A program made the position numbers and the translations under genes. This document shows positions 1 through 9,111 of a stretch of 64,000 bases of DNA, one piece after another. The stretch comes from TH-plancto1 sp043777375. Lineage in GTDB: Bacteria; Planctomycetota; Planctomycetia; Planctomycetales; Planctomycetaceae. Position 1 is the stretch's first letter; each line of letters starts with the position of its first letter. The stretch spans positions 102,516-166,515 of the forward strand of contig JAYWHX010000016.1 in the NCBI GenBank assembly GCA_043777375.1, written 5' to 3'. The notes under the pieces are model-generated. The model was given only the letters and a program-made list of their open reading frames with translations. It ran no database searches and was not told where the DNA came from.

Positions 1-173
1 TACAGCGACAACCGACCTTGTTGCTGAGAGACACTGGCATGGAAATCCCCGAGCTGGGGGTCGGTCAGCACGATCCCATTGTCGGCGCCGCGACCGATGT
101 GCAAGAGCTCGCTCTCCAAGGGGAAGGACTTCCCTTGGTCGGGGCCGGTCAAGATTTCCAGCAGCACCGCCAC
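1..173 (-). CDS. FHA-domain protein, N-terminal part only
   Basis: The gene runs off the left edge, so only about 57 N-terminal residues are visible. Read from a GTG at 171-173 the product starts VAVLLEILTGPDQGKSF and continues to HIGRGADN near residues 30-37, then VLTDPQLGDFHASVS. This is the strand-loop layout of a forkhead-associated (FHA) phosphothreonine-binding domain; the usual serine-arginine before the HA pair is replaced by GDF. An AAAGGA ribosome site at 183-188 lies 9 nt upstream of the GTG, and a stop codon precedes it in frame, so the GTG start is well supported. FHA proteins read out Ser/Thr kinase signalling; what follows the FHA domain is outside the window. Confidence 0.62.
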   Translation of the reverse strand, partial: MAVLLEILTGPDQGKSFPLESELLHIGRGADNGIVLTDPQLGDFHASVSQQQGRLSL

Positions 174-320
174 GCGATGGATTCCTTTCGAATCGGAGAA
201 CGGAGTTCATTCCGTTTCCCTTGCCAACCGACTGATTGATCGCACACGCAATTCGGAGATTGACGTTTTGGCGAGCGGGGTGGCGTCAGCCCCTGGTTCT
301 GCGGAGAACTCCAGAAGTCC

Positions 321-346
321 CATCCGGCTCACGCCGGACGCTCGCC
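321..346. repeat. 26-bp dispersed repeat, copy 1
   Basis: The 26 bases starting CATCCGGCTCACGCCGGACG recur identically at 63590-63615, at the other end of the window. CCGGCTCACGCCGG is itself a near palindrome. Shortened or diverged relatives occur at 10806-10824, 24276-24303 and 38195-38214. It lies between convergent or divergent genes and has no coding role. Confidence 0.75.
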
Positions 347-376
347 GGTATGTCTCGCACCGAGGATAACTCCGAG

Positions 377-1357
377 TCACGACCCCGGCTGAGCCTTCGC
401 CTTGTCCTTCAGCTTCGCCTCAAATTCTGCGACCCACCGGGCAGGCTCCTCATCAAACGCAGCTTTGCACCCACTGCAGCACACCCAGTAGGACTTGCCA
501 TTGTAGCTGACCTGCGATGTCCCCAATCCGCCAGAGATCACGCAGGTTTTGTCCTTGTAGTCCTCGTCATTCAGCGCGAACGATGACCCTTCGCGTTGCG
601 TGCCCACCGTATCCACTCGCATGAACCGGTTGCCCTTCTTTCGCTCGACCTCAAATAAGTAACGGTTATTGTCTTGCTGGTTGAGCGTCAGCTGCAACGC
701 ATCTTTTGCGTCGCCGACTTCGGTCAATTGAAGCTTGTACTTGCGGTGAACGCGGCGGTCGTCCCCTTCGAACTCCTCGACTGGAGAGGTCAGCTGCCCT
801 TCGAGGGTGCGGGACTTCCCCTCCTTATCCATCGCGGTCATTTGATAGAGCTGACGATCGGTCAGGTAGGTCAGACGCGCGGCGGTCACGTACTGGCTCT
901 TTTCCGATTTCATGACCAGAGCCGGCTGACCTCGATCGGTCCGAAAATCCCACACCCAGTTCGGGGCTTCGAGTGCTTTGAAGTCGCCGACCTCTTTGTT
1001 GGTCGTCCCGCGCCAGCTGCCCAAGACCACTTGAATCCCGTTCATCGCTGCGACCACTTGCTTACGCTGTTCTGCGGTATTTGCAGCTGTGGGAGTCGGC
1101 TTGACCGATGCCTCTGTCGTGGAGGTCGCTGCCGCGGGCGTCGACGAGCCACCCAGCGAAATCGTCGGCAGCGGCGAATCCTCCGGGGTGGCTGGCACAG
1201 GAGTAGGCAATGCCACTGGAGCCTGAACCACGGGAGCCACAGCTGGAGCCGAAGGAACCGCCGGGGGTGCCAGTGCAGCGGGAGGACTGCCTCCACATCC
1301 CGCGATCGCCAACATCCCCCAGGCCCAGACTGCACACCGTGGAATGGTCCGCTTCAT
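377..1357 (-). CDS. lipoprotein with C-terminal TRASH/YHS-like metal-binding domain
   Basis: A 326-residue protein read from ATG at 1355-1357, preceded by a GAGGAGAT ribosome site; the longer open frame upstream lacks one. The N terminus is a lipoprotein signal (MKRTIPRCAVWAWGMLAIAGC) with an IAGC lipobox, so the cysteine at residue 21 should be lipid-modified. A low-complexity Pro/Ala/Thr linker follows to about residue 100, then a folded domain with no family I recognise. The last 60 residues contain a Cys-rich segment (KTCVISGG, then SYWVCCSGCKAAF), matching the TRASH/YHS cysteine pattern used to bind metal ions. Likely a cell-envelope protein that binds a metal; the target is unknown. Confidence 0.7.
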   Translation of the reverse strand: MKRTIPRCAVWAWGMLAIAGCGGSPPAALAPPAVPSAPAVAPVVQAPVALPTPVPATPEDSPLPTISLGGSSTPAAATSTTEASVKPTPTAANTAEQRKQVVAAMNGIQVVLGSWRGTTNKEVGDFKALEAPNWVWDFRTDRGQPALVMKSEKSQYVTAARLTYLTDRQLYQMTAMDKEGKSRTLEGQLTSPVEEFEGDDRRVHRKYKLQLTEVGDAKDALQLTLNQQDNNRYLFEVERKKGNRFMRVDTVGTQREGSSFALNDEDYKDKTCVISGGLGTSQVSYNGKSYWVCCSGCKAAFDEEPARWVAEFEAKLKDKAKAQPGS

Positions 1358-1496
1358 TTCGATCTCCTCGCGACAACCGACCGTCAACTCAGCACTGAGG
1401 ATATCAAGAACCTCGTGGAGTTCGAAACACTGACTGCTTTGGCTTTGCAGTGTGTGCGGCCAGTTTTTATGGCACAGAGGAGAACGCCCCACTTCT

Positions 1497-1683
1497 AGCC
1501 CGCTGCGCCAGCCAGGGCCGCGAGCCGAGCATCCATCATCTTGGGATGTGAGTCGACCTGCTGGCCAGCTCGCGATTCAATCGGCGAGACGGCTTTATTT
1601 TTCGGAGAGCAAGGCGACAAATGAAGCCCGACCGGTGAGTAAGTCGAGGTTTCTGGCGTGCGGCCCTGGCTGGCGCAGCGGGC
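1497..1683. repeat. inverted repeat pair, about 24-bp arms
   Basis: The arm at 1497-1521 (core CGCTGCGCCAGCCAGGG) is complementary to 1660-1683 (core CCCTGGCTGGCGCAGCG), with about 140 bp between. A tighter version of the same palindrome, with different middle bases, forms a hairpin at 55739-55794. Confidence 0.7.
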
Positions 1684-2221
1684 GAGACGGAGGTGGCCGC
1701 CACTCTCGAGGCTGGACGCGAAATGACAACAGCGCGTCGGGCGTATGTCCTGTTGATTTCGGTTTTGCGTATCGGCTTGTCCATCCCAAGGGCTCGGTGG
1801 TCGCCATCGGAGTGTCTTGTCTCCGCCACAGAGCGGACTGCGTGGCATTCTCGACTCTAGAAGCAGCGGTTGAGCAGCAGAACACCGGGAAACCGCTTGA
1901 CAGGGGAAGGGGCAGGTTTAGACTGAAGAGAGGCAAATGCCAGCGGAGTCGAAAGAGGCGTTCGCGCCGATTATTCCGTCTGTATCAGCGGTGCATGCTT
2001 CGCGAGTCGTAGGATTGACTCGATTTCCGCTGGAGACATCCTCGGGAAGTCCCGAAGAAGAGGATGAAGAGGATATGGTGTGGAGCGTAGGGATCGCGCC
2101 ACCGGAGTTTTTGTCGACCATGCGTCGGCGAACACACTGTTTTTGATCTGCAAAGAGGCTCTACTCAGGGCGTCTTGACTCCAGACCTTGTTCACGCAAA
2201 TCGACCCAAAGGCGGAATTCC
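1684..2221. other. intergenic stretch, no gene supported
   Basis: Together with the repeat on its left, this forms about 860 bases between the lipoprotein gene and the next gene. The open frames here are short, lack ribosome sites and show no recognisable domain. The stretch just before 2222 carries an AAAGGCGGA ribosome site for the downstream gene. I see no RNA gene or terminator. Confidence 0.5.
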
Positions 2222-3700
2222 ATGGCTGCTGCCCCTTCGAGTAAGCCCGGTGCCGTTCATTTCTGGCTGATCTTCTTCGTCATGGCGACGCTGATCCTGC
2301 TGGTCACGACGATCATGTACGCCAAGAACTACGGCGAAGCCATCGTCGTCACGACAACCGCCAAAAAGGATCAGGCAACTACTAACGGGGCACTGACAAA
2401 CGCCCTGGCGGATAACGAAGCCCTAAAGGCATTGCTGGGGCAGAATCAAGCGGAAATCGGAGTCGGCAACCCCGCTCCAGACAATACGGTCCGTGGCGCA
2501 GTAGCCCGTGACATGGCGACCTATGGAGCCCAGCTGTCGGCACCGACCATCTCGGCCACGCTGCAGGCGATGCGCGTGCGGATCGATGCTCTCGATGAGG
2601 AAAACAAGACTCTGAAGCTGAACCTGCAAGGCGAGAAGGACAGTTTCATTGCGGCCATGACCGGAGCGAACAACCGAGTGGGAGTGTTCAGTACGGATAA
2701 GGAAAAGTCGGAAGGCGATCTGACGAAGCTGGTCAAAGAACGCGATGAACTGGTCCGACAGAAGGACGCCGAGATCGCCAAATGGCAGCAGTCATACCGC
2801 ACAGAACAGGTTGAAAAGGAACAGATTCGGGACGAACTGGCCCGGTTGACCAAGGAATTGACCGAGCGGATTTCCCGCCTGAACGAGATTGTCGATTACC
2901 AACGGCAGCAGCTGGAAGAGTTGCAGAACCTGAGTTTTGACGTTCCAGACGGCAAGATTACCACTGTCGACAATACGAATGGCACGGTCTGGTTGAATCT
3001 GGGGCGTAAAGATGGCCTGCGAGCTCAGGTGACATTCAGCGTGTATGGAAAGACCAACAAGGGAATCGCCCGTGGCCCGGAAGATGTGAAGGCCAAAATT
3101 GAAGTCGTCGAAGTGAACGACACTTCGTCTGTGGCTCGCATTATCGAGGAAGAGCGGGATCGCCCCGTCGGAATCGGCGATGTGATCTTCTCACCGGCCT
3201 GGTCCGCTGGCTTGAAGGAATACTTTGCCTTCGTGGGAGATAGCGACCTGAATGGCGATGGCGAAATGGATGCCAAGGATCGCAAGATCCTCAAGGACCT
3301 GCTGTCGAACGCAGGATCGGAAATTGAAGTCGAAATCTCGCCGGATGGTGTGCGCGAGCCCGCTGAAGGCAAGCTGTCTGTTCAGACGAAGTGGCTAGTC
3401 GTGGGCGACGTGGGGAATCTGGCGGGTGCGGCGAACGACTTGGAAAAGCAAAGCAAAATTCAAGCCGTGCAGGCACAGCACAAGCTGCTGACTCAGGAAG
3501 CACGCGAACACGGAATCCGGATTGTGTCCCTGAAGGACTTCCTGACCTATATGGGTTGGAAGCCAGAATCACGGCTGTATATTCCGGGTGCGAATGCTCC
3601 ATTTACGTTGAAATCCGGAGCTCGCAGCACGGGTGTTAACGATACTCTCGGTGATCGGACCTCCGTCGGGAACACCTCTAAGTCGATCATGAAGAAGTAG
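2222..3700 (+). CDS. membrane-anchored coiled-coil protein
   Basis: A 492-residue protein starting at ATG 2222 with AAAGGCGGA upstream. One transmembrane helix (residues about 13-33, FWLIFFVMATLILLVTTIMY) anchors it; the rest should be outside the cytoplasm. Residues about 120-240 are a long charged coiled coil. A beta-rich segment follows (GTVWLNLGRKDGLRAQVTFSV, about 255-275). Near residue 340 is DSDLNGDGEMDAKD, an EF-hand/dockerin-type calcium loop. The last third contains KWLVVGDVG, reminiscent of a BRCT-like fold. I do not recognise a named family; the layout suggests an envelope structural or tethering protein. A strong hairpin follows the gene. Confidence 0.75.
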   Translation: MAAAPSSKPGAVHFWLIFFVMATLILLVTTIMYAKNYGEAIVVTTTAKKDQATTNGALTNALADNEALKALLGQNQAEIGVGNPAPDNTVRGAVARDMATYGAQLSAPTISATLQAMRVRIDALDEENKTLKLNLQGEKDSFIAAMTGANNRVGVFSTDKEKSEGDLTKLVKERDELVRQKDAEIAKWQQSYRTEQVEKEQIRDELARLTKELTERISRLNEIVDYQRQQLEELQNLSFDVPDGKITTVDNTNGTVWLNLGRKDGLRAQVTFSVYGKTNKGIARGPEDVKAKIEVVEVNDTSSVARIIEEERDRPVGIGDVIFSPAWSAGLKEYFAFVGDSDLNGDGEMDAKDRKILKDLLSNAGSEIEVEISPDGVREPAEGKLSVQTKWLVVGDVGNLAGAANDLEKQSKIQAVQAQHKLLTQEAREHGIRIVSLKDFLTYMGWKPESRLYIPGANAPFTLKSGARSTGVNDTLGDRTSVGNTSKSIMKK

Positions 3701-3775
3701 GATCCTGCAACGGCCGCTGGACTGTCAATGAGGTGATGGCTCACGAAAACATCCCGATTTGAACCAGAGGAATGA

Positions 3776-3842
3776 ACAGAGGGTCGCGAAGAAAGCCAAG
3801 GGTTCCTGTCCACGTTACTTGGTTTCCTTCGCGACCCTCTGT
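3776..3842. terminator. 25-bp-stem hairpin after the coiled-coil gene
   Basis: Arms 3776-3800 and 3818-3842 pair over 25 bp with two mismatches (core AGAGGGTCGCGAAG / CTTCGCGACCCTCT), loop 17 nt. There is no clean T-run, so it is either a weak terminator, an mRNA-stabilising hairpin or an intergenic repeat. Confidence 0.55.
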
Positions 3843-3887
3843 CCAAATTCAAATCGTTAAGATGTTTCGGGCCAGTCACTCAGCGGT

Positions 3888-4655
3888 TTGGACATCTTCC
3901 GCATGAACACTCGCGTTTGGGTCGGACCCGCTGAGAACGCCCCAACAGGTTGGACCGTTGTCGGCTCACTCGAAGCGTTTTTGTCCACGTCGCCTCACCT
4001 AAACCCGACGCAAATCGTCTTTGATGATCGCGCAGCTGCTCTGCGAGAATCCGATTTTCAGCGGGTCTATGCCCATTCGCCACTCGCGCGGATCACGCGC
4101 ATTGTGGGTCCGTGGCGAGCGGGAATCGGACGCACTGATCCCGCGTGGCCCCTCGCGACCACACTGTGCGATGGCCCCTCGAACCTCTCGGATTTAGCCG
4201 GTGAACGAGACTGGCTCCCACTCACCAGCGGGTACGATGAGTGCGCAGCTGCCCATGAGCTGGCGAATCTCTCGGGGCTGATTATCTGTGTCAACATCCG
4301 TGATCCCGAGTTACGGGAGATGTGGATCGATACGCTGCAGCTCGCGGGGGCGGAACTGAAGACGGACGGTGCCGAGGTTCTCATACAGGATGGTTCCGAG
4401 CCACTCATTTGGCCTGAATCGCCTCGACCCACCGAACCGTCAATTCAGGTGATCGTGTCTCTACGCGATGATCCTTGGAACCTGCAACACGATCAACATC
4501 CGGAGTGGACTCTGCGATCAGAGCAGGCTGCCGAGAGGGCACAGGCGAATTCGGGCTCAGTTCACCAAATCATCCGGATCGTGGCCTCGATCCTGGACCC
4601 TCCCGCTGCGGTCATGCAGAGAGCTGTCGAAATTTTAAAACGGGGTCCGACGTGA
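3888..4655 (+). CDS. unknown protein, translationally coupled to an LRR gene
   Basis: 255 residues if it starts at TTG 3888; an in-frame ATG at 3903 (MNTRVWVGPAENAP) is equally possible, and neither has a strong ribosome site. I recognise no domain. The first half alternates hydrophobic strands and helices in a way that could be a degenerate receiver or Rossmann-like fold; there is no signal peptide or membrane helix. Its stop codon overlaps the GTG start of the next gene (GTGA at 4652-4655), so the two proteins are probably made together. Function unknown. Confidence 0.6.
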   Translation: MDIFRMNTRVWVGPAENAPTGWTVVGSLEAFLSTSPHLNPTQIVFDDRAAALRESDFQRVYAHSPLARITRIVGPWRAGIGRTDPAWPLATTLCDGPSNLSDLAGERDWLPLTSGYDECAAAHELANLSGLIICVNIRDPELREMWIDTLQLAGAELKTDGAEVLIQDGSEPLIWPESPRPTEPSIQVIVSLRDDPWNLQHDQHPEWTLRSEQAAERAQANSGSVHQIIRIVASILDPPAAVMQRAVEILKRGPT

Positions 4656-5374
4656 GGGGCTATCAATACATCTTCACGATACTGATTATTGCAGTGGCAG
4701 CGAGGCTCTTCTGGAAGCCCGGGCAGTTGCCCCGCCACCCAGAACGCGAGGCTCAGGTCTTGTGGAGTACGTTACGTCAGCAGGTGGAAGCTGGTCATTC
4801 CACGGCCATTGTGATGCCCGACTTCCAACTCAACCGAGAGAGCCTCTCTGAGCTGAACTCGGTGGCGTCCAAGATCACGGAGCTGAACCTCTCTGGTGAC
4901 GGGCTCGCTCTGAACCTAGAGCCCATTGCGGCGTGTACTCACCTGCGCGTCCTGCACCTGCGAACGAAAATCGGGGACAAGCATCTTGCAGCTCTGGCCC
5001 AACTCCGCGAGCTGGAGGTTCTCGACCTGCCGCTGGCGACGGGAGTGACGGATGCGGGACTGAAGTCTCTAGAAGGCCATCCGACGCTGAAGCTGGTGCG
5101 TCTGCGGGCCGCTCAAGTGACCGATGCCGGGCTGGCGTCCTTCACTCACATGCCTGCTCTGCAGTGGTTGCACTTGATGGAGGTGCCGGTCACGGACGCC
5201 GGACTCGACGCATTTCGATCGATGCCTAAGCTGCAATCTCTTTACCTGGATGGAGATCGGGCGACGGACGATGGGCTGTCTGCGCTGGTTTTGGCCCGCC
5301 CGGACCTGCATTTCCACCGGGATCAGGTGCATCTTCCGGCTGACCCCCGGTTACGTGACGGGCACCAGGACTAA
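4652..5374 (+). CDS. membrane-anchored leucine-rich repeat protein
   Basis: 240 residues from GTG 4652, which overlaps the preceding stop codon and has a GGGG ribosome site. A single N-terminal hydrophobic helix (YIFTILIIAVAARLFW, residues about 5-20) anchors the protein. From about residue 65 onward there are roughly seven 24-26-residue repeats of the form LxxLxxLxLxxTxVTDAGL, the RNI-type leucine-rich repeat common in planctomycetes. LRR arcs bind protein partners, so this is probably an envelope adaptor; the coupled upstream protein is the obvious candidate partner. The longer open frame starting at 4475 overlaps the upstream gene and is not the likely start. Confidence 0.75.
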   Translation: MRGYQYIFTILIIAVAARLFWKPGQLPRHPEREAQVLWSTLRQQVEAGHSTAIVMPDFQLNRESLSELNSVASKITELNLSGDGLALNLEPIAACTHLRVLHLRTKIGDKHLAALAQLRELEVLDLPLATGVTDAGLKSLEGHPTLKLVRLRAAQVTDAGLASFTHMPALQWLHLMEVPVTDAGLDAFRSMPKLQSLYLDGDRATDDGLSALVLARPDLHFHRDQVHLPADPRLRDGHQD

Positions 5375-5649
5375 GACCTCGCGTATTGGCCTAGGGAATT
5401 GAGATTCAAGAGTGGCGTTAAGTTCTTCCGGTTTCGACACTTCGGACCTGTCTAAACGCAGGACAAGCATCTCGATTTCTGTTAAACTTCGGGACCCGGA
5501 TGCGATCCCCAATCGTCTCCGTGACTGAATGGATTCCGTCCCCCTCGAAAACTGTATGCAGCGACGAGGAGATTCCGAATCAGGCAACGGAACTAGTTTC
5601 CCGGTCCGTTTCGCTTCTCCTTCGACTGCCCGCAGACCGGAGCGCCTCG

Positions 5650-8199
5650 GTGAGCGACAAGACCAACCCAGAAACCACTACCGCCCCACAAGACTCCGCT
5701 GGCTATGGTGCCGACCAGATTCAGCATCTGGAGGGCATCGAGGGGATTCGGCACCGCCCGCAGATGTATATTGGTTCGACCGATAATGTCGGCCTGCACC
5801 ACATTCTGTTTGAAGTCACCGATAACGTCCTCGATGAATTCGTGAACGGATTTGCGAAGACGCTCTCTGTCACCATCAACGCCGATGGCTCTGTCACGGT
5901 GGCCGATGACGGACGCGGCATCCCCGTGGGGAAGATGGCGGGGAAGGATCAGACCGCTCTCGAAGTGGTCTTTACCGAGATCCACGCCGGCGGAAAGTTC
6001 GACCGCAAGGCGTACACCACCGGCACCGGCGGTCTGCACGGTGTGGGCATCACGGCGACGAACGCCTGTAGCGAGTGGCTCGAAGCCGAGGTTCGCCGCG
6101 AGGGGCATGTCTGGACGATGGGCTTCGCGCAGGGGCGTATGATCACTCCGCTGTCGAAGCTGGGGGCGACTGAGCAGACCGGGACGAAGATCACCTTCAA
6201 GCCCGATTCGGCCATCTTCTCGACCACGACTCTCATCTATGACACGGTGCATAAGAAGCTGCAAGACTGCGCGTTCCTGAACCCCGGCATCCGCGTGTAC
6301 TTGAAGGATGATCGCACCGGGCAGAACGACTCCTTCTATTACGAGGACGGCCTGCGCGAGTTCGTCCGCTGGCTGAACCGCACCGAGACAGCTCTCTTCC
6401 CCGATGTGATCCGCATTACGGGACAGGTCGAGACGACTGTGGTCGATGTCGCCCTGCAATGGAACGATGGCTACTCGGAGAACATCCGCTCCTACGCCAA
6501 CGGCATCTATAATCCCGAGGGCGGCACCCACATGTCCGGGTTCCGGACCGCTCTGACGCGCACGATGAACAACTACGGCAAGCAGGCCGGAATCTACAAG
6601 GACGCGACCCCCGCAGGTGAAGACTTTCGTGAGGGTCTGGCCGCCGTCATCACCGTCCGCATCCCGAACCCGCAGTTCGAATCGCAGACCAAGATCAAGC
6701 TGACCACGCCCGAAGTCGAAGGGGCGGTGAACTCAGTGATTGGCGATGGCCTCGCGAAGTTCTTTGAGGAGAACCCCGCCACCGCCAAGATGATCGCTCA
6801 GAAGGGCCAGCGCGCTGCCGAAGCCCGCGAGGCCGCGAAACGTGCCCGCGATCTGGCCCGTGACAAGAGCAAGGTCTCCGGCGGCGGGCTGCCGGAAAAA
6901 CTCCGCGACTGCCGTAACCATGACCTGCGAATCTCGGAACTCTACCTCGTGGAAGGTGACTCCGCCGGGGGCTCTGCGGATACCGGTCGTGACTCCGGGA
7001 ACCAGGCGATCCTGCCTCTCCGTGGCAAGATCATCAATGTCGAAAAAGCCCAGCTGGTCAAGGTGCTGGCCAACACCGAAGTCGCCTCCCTCTTCAAGGC
7101 CATCGGCATCGCGCCGATGGCCGAAGAGATCGACATCATGAAGCGTCGCTATGGCAAGATCATTCTGATGACCGATGCCGATGTCGATGGTTCGCACATC
7201 CGCACCCTGCTGCTGACCTTCTTCTTCCGACACATGCGGGAACTGGTCAAGCAAGGCTGCGTGTACGTCGCCCAGCCGCCTCTGTACCGCGTGTTTCAGA
7301 AGAGCAAGCGGAACCAGAAGCCTCGCTATGTCCAGACGCAAGAAGAGATGATGTCCGAACTGCTCGGCTTGGGGCTGGAGGGCACCAAGCTGGTGGTCAA
7401 GCCGCGCGCGAACCTCATCGCAGCTCGCTACGGGTCCAAATCCGCAGCTGCTGAACCGTTCACCATCGAGGGCGAGCAGCTGAAGAAGCTGGCCGATCTG
7501 ATGGACTTGGTCGAGGTTCAATTAGAGACCCTCGAACGCCGTGGGATTGAACTCCGGACCCTCGCCACACAGCAGGTGAACCCCGAAGGGTTGTTGCCGC
7601 GCTATCGTGTCTTTCTGGGAGCGGCGCAGCATTGGTTCACGACGAAGCCGGAACTTGAAGAGTTCCTCGCTGAAGCCGAGAAGAAAGCCGGTGGCGAGTT
7701 GAAAATGGCCGACGAACCACTCGCCAAGCCCGCTGAAGAGGGGGACGAAGTCAAAGCGGCGAGTTCGTTGCAAGTTAACGACCTGCACGAAATCCGCACG
7801 ATCAACGAGACTCTGAAACGCCTACACGCGGAGTTCGGACTCACTCTGAACGATTTACTGGTCTCGCCACCCGTGAACGGCGAGCCAGTCCACCCGTACC
7901 AGCTCGAACATGACGTGACCCCCCGCAAGCTGATGAGCATTCGCGAACTGGTCACAGCGATCCGCACCATCGGCGAACGCGGTCTGATCTACACACGGTT
8001 CAAAGGTCTGGGCGAAATGAACCCCGACGAGCTCTACGAAACCGCCATGGACCCCCACAACCGCATCCTCAAGCGCGTCGCCCTCGAAGACGCCGCCGCC
8101 GCCGAAGAAATCTTCCGCGTCCTGATGGGCGAGCAGGTCGAACCGAGACGCGAGTTCATCGAGAAGCACGCGCTCGAAGTCAAGGACTTAGATATCTGA
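5650..8199 (+). CDS. gyrB: DNA gyrase subunit B (type IIA topoisomerase ATPase/TOPRIM subunit)
   Basis: About 849 residues from GTG 5650 (CGGAGCG upstream). The GHKL ATPase has EVTDNVLDEF (about 55-64, Mg-binding Asn), DDGRGIP (about 87) and GGLHGVG (about 128). The transducer domain follows, then TOPRIM with LVEGDSAGGSA (about 433) and TDADVDGSHIRT (about 508). The C terminus has KGLGEMNPDELYETAMDP and ends in the normal gyrase LDI tail. A charged insertion of roughly 200 residues separates TOPRIM from this tail, as in other long GyrB proteins. With GyrA it introduces negative supercoils. A ParE-like or second GyrB paralogue cannot be excluded. A longer upstream frame from 5500 lacks conservation. 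Confidence 0.9.
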   Translation: MSDKTNPETTTAPQDSAGYGADQIQHLEGIEGIRHRPQMYIGSTDNVGLHHILFEVTDNVLDEFVNGFAKTLSVTINADGSVTVADDGRGIPVGKMAGKDQTALEVVFTEIHAGGKFDRKAYTTGTGGLHGVGITATNACSEWLEAEVRREGHVWTMGFAQGRMITPLSKLGATEQTGTKITFKPDSAIFSTTTLIYDTVHKKLQDCAFLNPGIRVYLKDDRTGQNDSFYYEDGLREFVRWLNRTETALFPDVIRITGQVETTVVDVALQWNDGYSENIRSYANGIYNPEGGTHMSGFRTALTRTMNNYGKQAGIYKDATPAGEDFREGLAAVITVRIPNPQFESQTKIKLTTPEVEGAVNSVIGDGLAKFFEENPATAKMIAQKGQRAAEAREAAKRARDLARDKSKVSGGGLPEKLRDCRNHDLRISELYLVEGDSAGGSADTGRDSGNQAILPLRGKIINVEKAQLVKVLANTEVASLFKAIGIAPMAEEIDIMKRRYGKIILMTDADVDGSHIRTLLLTFFFRHMRELVKQGCVYVAQPPLYRVFQKSKRNQKPRYVQTQEEMMSELLGLGLEGTKLVVKPRANLIAARYGSKSAAAEPFTIEGEQLKKLADLMDLVEVQLETLERRGIELRTLATQQVNPEGLLPRYRVFLGAAQHWFTTKPELEEFLAEAEKKAGGELKMADEPLAKPAEEGDEVKAASSLQVNDLHEIRTINETLKRLHAEFGLTLNDLLVSPPVNGEPVHPYQLEHDVTPRKLMSIRELVTAIRTIGERGLIYTRFKGLGEMNPDELYETAMDPHNRILKRVALEDAAAAEEIFRVLMGEQVEPRREFIEKHALEVKDLDI

Positions 8200-8281
8200 T
8201 CAGGCGAGTGGGTGGTTAGTGGTCTGCCAGATCGCAGGGTGGGACAAGGTCGCTCTGGACCGACAGGCCACCAACTTGCTT

Positions 8282-8307
8282 CGTCCCCAAGCTCCAGCTT
8301 GGAAACG
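8282..8307. repeat. short palindromic intergenic repeat
   Basis: Near-palindrome centred on CCCAAGCTCCAGCTTGG between gyrB and the next gene. A related phrase (CTCTGGCTTGGGAACCAG) occurs near 27070. It may act as a weak terminator after gyrB. Confidence 0.45.
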
Positions 8308-8388
8308 AGCTCCAAAGTGGTGAATTCTTGGGACAGATGAGATATCGCCATGTCCAACGGACTCGGTAGACAGGACGAGGTGTCATTG

Positions 8389-9111
8389 ATGAACGCAATA
8401 GGAGAACTGATCAATATCTACTGCGATGAAAGCTGCCACTTGGAACACGATGGCGAGCCGATCATGATCCTGGGAGCGATTTCATGTCCCGAGAAGGTCG
8501 TTAAGCAGACACATGCCGAGATCCTCGGCATCCTGCGGAAGCACAACGCAGCTTCCGAGCTTAAGTGGGTGAAGGTCAATCGTCCCCGTCTGCCCATGTA
8601 CCGAGAGCTTGTGGATTATTTCTTCGACACTCCTCATCTCAAGTATCGCGCTTGGGTCGTTGAGGAGAAGTCAAAGCTGAATCATGAGTATTTCAATCAA
8701 GGCAGTCATGATTCGTTCTACTACAAGATGTACTACTACATGCTCAAACCACTCATCCAGCCACCGGACACGTTTCAGATCTACCTGGACCAGAAGGACA
8801 CAAGAAGCTCACACAAGGTTAAAGAGCTGGGTGAAGTGCTGCGGAACTCCAATCATGATTGGACGGGACAGCTTGTGTCGCGACTCCAGACAGTGGAATC
8901 TCATCACATTCCTCTACTCCAGTTGGCGGACTTGCTGATTGGTGCTCTGGCATATCGCAATCGTCCGAATGTCATGAAGACCAGCGGAGCGAAGTATGAC
9001 CTGCTGCAGTATATCACCAAGCGATGCGGACGAGGGCTTGCAGGCAGCACGCCTCCCTGGGAAACGAAGTTCAATTTCTTCACGTTCACCCCTCAGGGCG
9101 CAAGGCCATGA
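8389..9111 (+). CDS. DUF3800 family protein (RNase H-like fold)
   Basis: 240 residues from ATG 8389, which has GAGGTG six bases upstream; an ATG at 8350 is in frame but lacks a ribosome site. The N-terminal INIYCDESCH (about 8-17) and the C-terminal PLLQLADLLIGALAYR (about 183-198) are the two acidic signatures of DUF3800, a predicted metal-dependent RNase H-like nuclease family often found in accessory, defence or phage-related loci. It shares a 4-base ATGA overlap with the next gene, so the two form a pair. AT content is higher than in gyrB, which fits acquisition by transfer. Substrate unknown. Confidence 0.75.
   Translation: MNAIGELINIYCDESCHLEHDGEPIMILGAISCPEKVVKQTHAEILGILRKHNAASELKWVKVNRPRLPMYRELVDYFFDTPHLKYRAWVVEEKSKLNHEYFNQGSHDSFYYKMYYYMLKPLIQPPDTFQIYLDQKDTRSSHKVKELGEVLRNSNHDWTGQLVSRLQTVESHHIPLLQLADLLIGALAYRNRPNVMKTSGAKYDLLQYITKRCGRGLAGSTPPWETKFNFFTFTPQGARP

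Noticed and set aside
674..1498. Long plus-strand frame opposite the TRASH lipoprotein gene
   Set aside because: It is the antisense shadow of a gene with lipobox, ribosome site and cysteine motif; its own sequence is Arg/Cys-rich and has no domain.
1937..2146. 69-residue plus-strand frame and two overlapping minus-strand frames
   Set aside because: No ribosome site, no conserved pattern and low-complexity Ser/Glu runs; I leave the stretch as intergenic.
5593..6531. 312-residue minus-strand frame inside gyrB
   Set aside because: Shadow of a conserved GHKL ATPase; long reverse frames are expected in this GC range.
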